5,962 nucleotides of DNA. Origin: Candidatus Sulfopaludibacter sp. SbA3. GTDB lineage: Bacteria; Acidobacteriota; Terriglobia; 20CM-2-55-15. Each line of letters begins with the position of its first letter. Position 1 is the stretch's first letter. Under the pieces are notes generated by a model. The model had not been told where the DNA came from, made no database searches, and saw nothing but the letters and a program-made list of their open reading frames with translations. The position numbers were made by a program, and so were the translations under genes. Positions 5,579 to 5,962 of this stretch are shown in pieces. Where the stretch lies: the NCBI GenBank assembly GCA_945861845.1, contig CAMAWS010000229.1, positions 1 to 5,962 of the forward strand. The letters run 5' to 3'.

Positions 5579-5962
5579 TCAGTTCACCCGCCGGATACGA
5601 TTCTGTGGACCCGGCGCGACGGGAACATGGATACTGAAGTACTTCTCTAAAAGGTCCACATCCGTTCCCCATCCCCGCTGGTCCGTCCCCCGCGTCAGCA
5701 CCGTAAAGTTATCTCCGCCTTGGGCAATGAAATCGTTTACGGCAATCCAATAGCGATCACCTGCAACCACGGCCGCGCCCTTGAGCCTGATGCTGGCGGG
5801 ATCCACGCGCTGGCCGGCGGGTTTTGCCGCATCCCACGTATAGGAAAACCCTGAGGACACCTGAAGTACCCTCGGACTGCGTTCGTTGGCGCCAGCCCAC
5901 TGCTGTTCCAGCAGATCGTGAATATCGCTCCCGAAAACGGATATCGTCAGGACACTGTTGCC
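5579..5962 (-). CDS. 5'-nucleotidase / metallophosphatase family protein, C-terminal domain (5' end outside window)
   Basis: The frame runs from the right edge to a TGA at 5579-5581, giving the last 127 residues of the protein. They fit the 5'-nucleotidase C-terminal domain from its start: NSVLTISVFGSDIHDLLEQQW (visible residues 2-22), RVLQVSSGFSYTWDAAKPAGQRV (31-53), then YWIAVNDFIAQGGDNFTVL (71-89), which holds the NDF and GGDNF signatures of the substrate-binding face, and a final helix ending near LLEKYFSIH (104-112). In this family an N-terminal two-metal phosphatase domain hydrolyses nucleotides or related phosphoesters, usually in the periplasm or outside the cell; that domain and any signal peptide would lie to the right of the window. 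The frame stays open to the edge, so the GTG at 5860 is not a plausible start: it falls inside the conserved domain. The gene converges on the sugar transferase, with the REP-like element between them. Confidence 0.9.
   Translation of the reverse strand, partial: GNSVLTISVFGSDIHDLLEQQWAGANERSPRVLQVSSGFSYTWDAAKPAGQRVDPASIRLKGAAVVAGDRYWIAVNDFIAQGGDNFTVLTRGTDQRGWGTDVDLLEKYFSIHVPVAPGPQNRIRRVN

Overview
This window reads as a chromosomal segment of a GC-rich Gram-negative-type bacterium. The best guess is an Acidobacteriota-like soil lineage. That guess is an inference from the mix of a TMTC-type membrane protein with C-terminal TPRs, a Ser/Thr-rich two-unit secreted protein and an NHL beta-propeller with a signal peptide; no marker gene fixes the taxonomy. 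There are five complete genes, one clear partial gene at the right edge and one possible gene tail at the left edge. No tRNA, rRNA, CRISPR array, transposase or phage gene is visible, and no gene-free stretch exceeds 300 bases.

Left half (37-3590, minus strand): three genes follow one another with gaps of 43 and 54 nt and could form one transcription unit. In order of transcription they are a TMTC-like membrane protein with about four TPRs (3590-1920), a Thr/Ser-rich secreted protein of two related beta-rich units (1876-1025), and a secreted NHL propeller (969-37) that resembles the peptidyl-alpha-hydroxyglycine amidating lyase (PAL) family, including most of its known active-site positions. 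At the far left, a plus-strand reading frame ends on a TAG that shares a CTAG with the stop of the NHL gene.

Centre (3591-3643): a 53-nt divergent intergenic region holds overlapping candidate promoters for both directions and two copies of a 9-bp direct repeat with a 19-bp period.

Right half (3644-5363, plus strand): a WbaZ-like family 4 glycosyltransferase overlaps a single-domain WcaJ/ExoY-type sugar-1-phosphate transferase. Together they look like part of an exopolysaccharide or O-antigen-like pathway: the second loads a sugar phosphate on undecaprenyl phosphate and the first adds a sugar, both at the inner face of the cytoplasmic membrane. The divergent TMTC protein may draw on similar lipid-linked sugars outside the membrane, which would make this a surface-glycan neighbourhood; that link is inference.

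Far right (5364-5962): a REP-like compound inverted repeat lies between two convergent genes. It is followed by the minus-strand C-terminal domain of a 5'-nucleotidase whose 5' part is beyond the window. Most of the window is recognisable family content. The points most worth checking are the PAL-like active site, the TMTC/secreted-protein gene order, the compact divergent promoter and the REP-like element.
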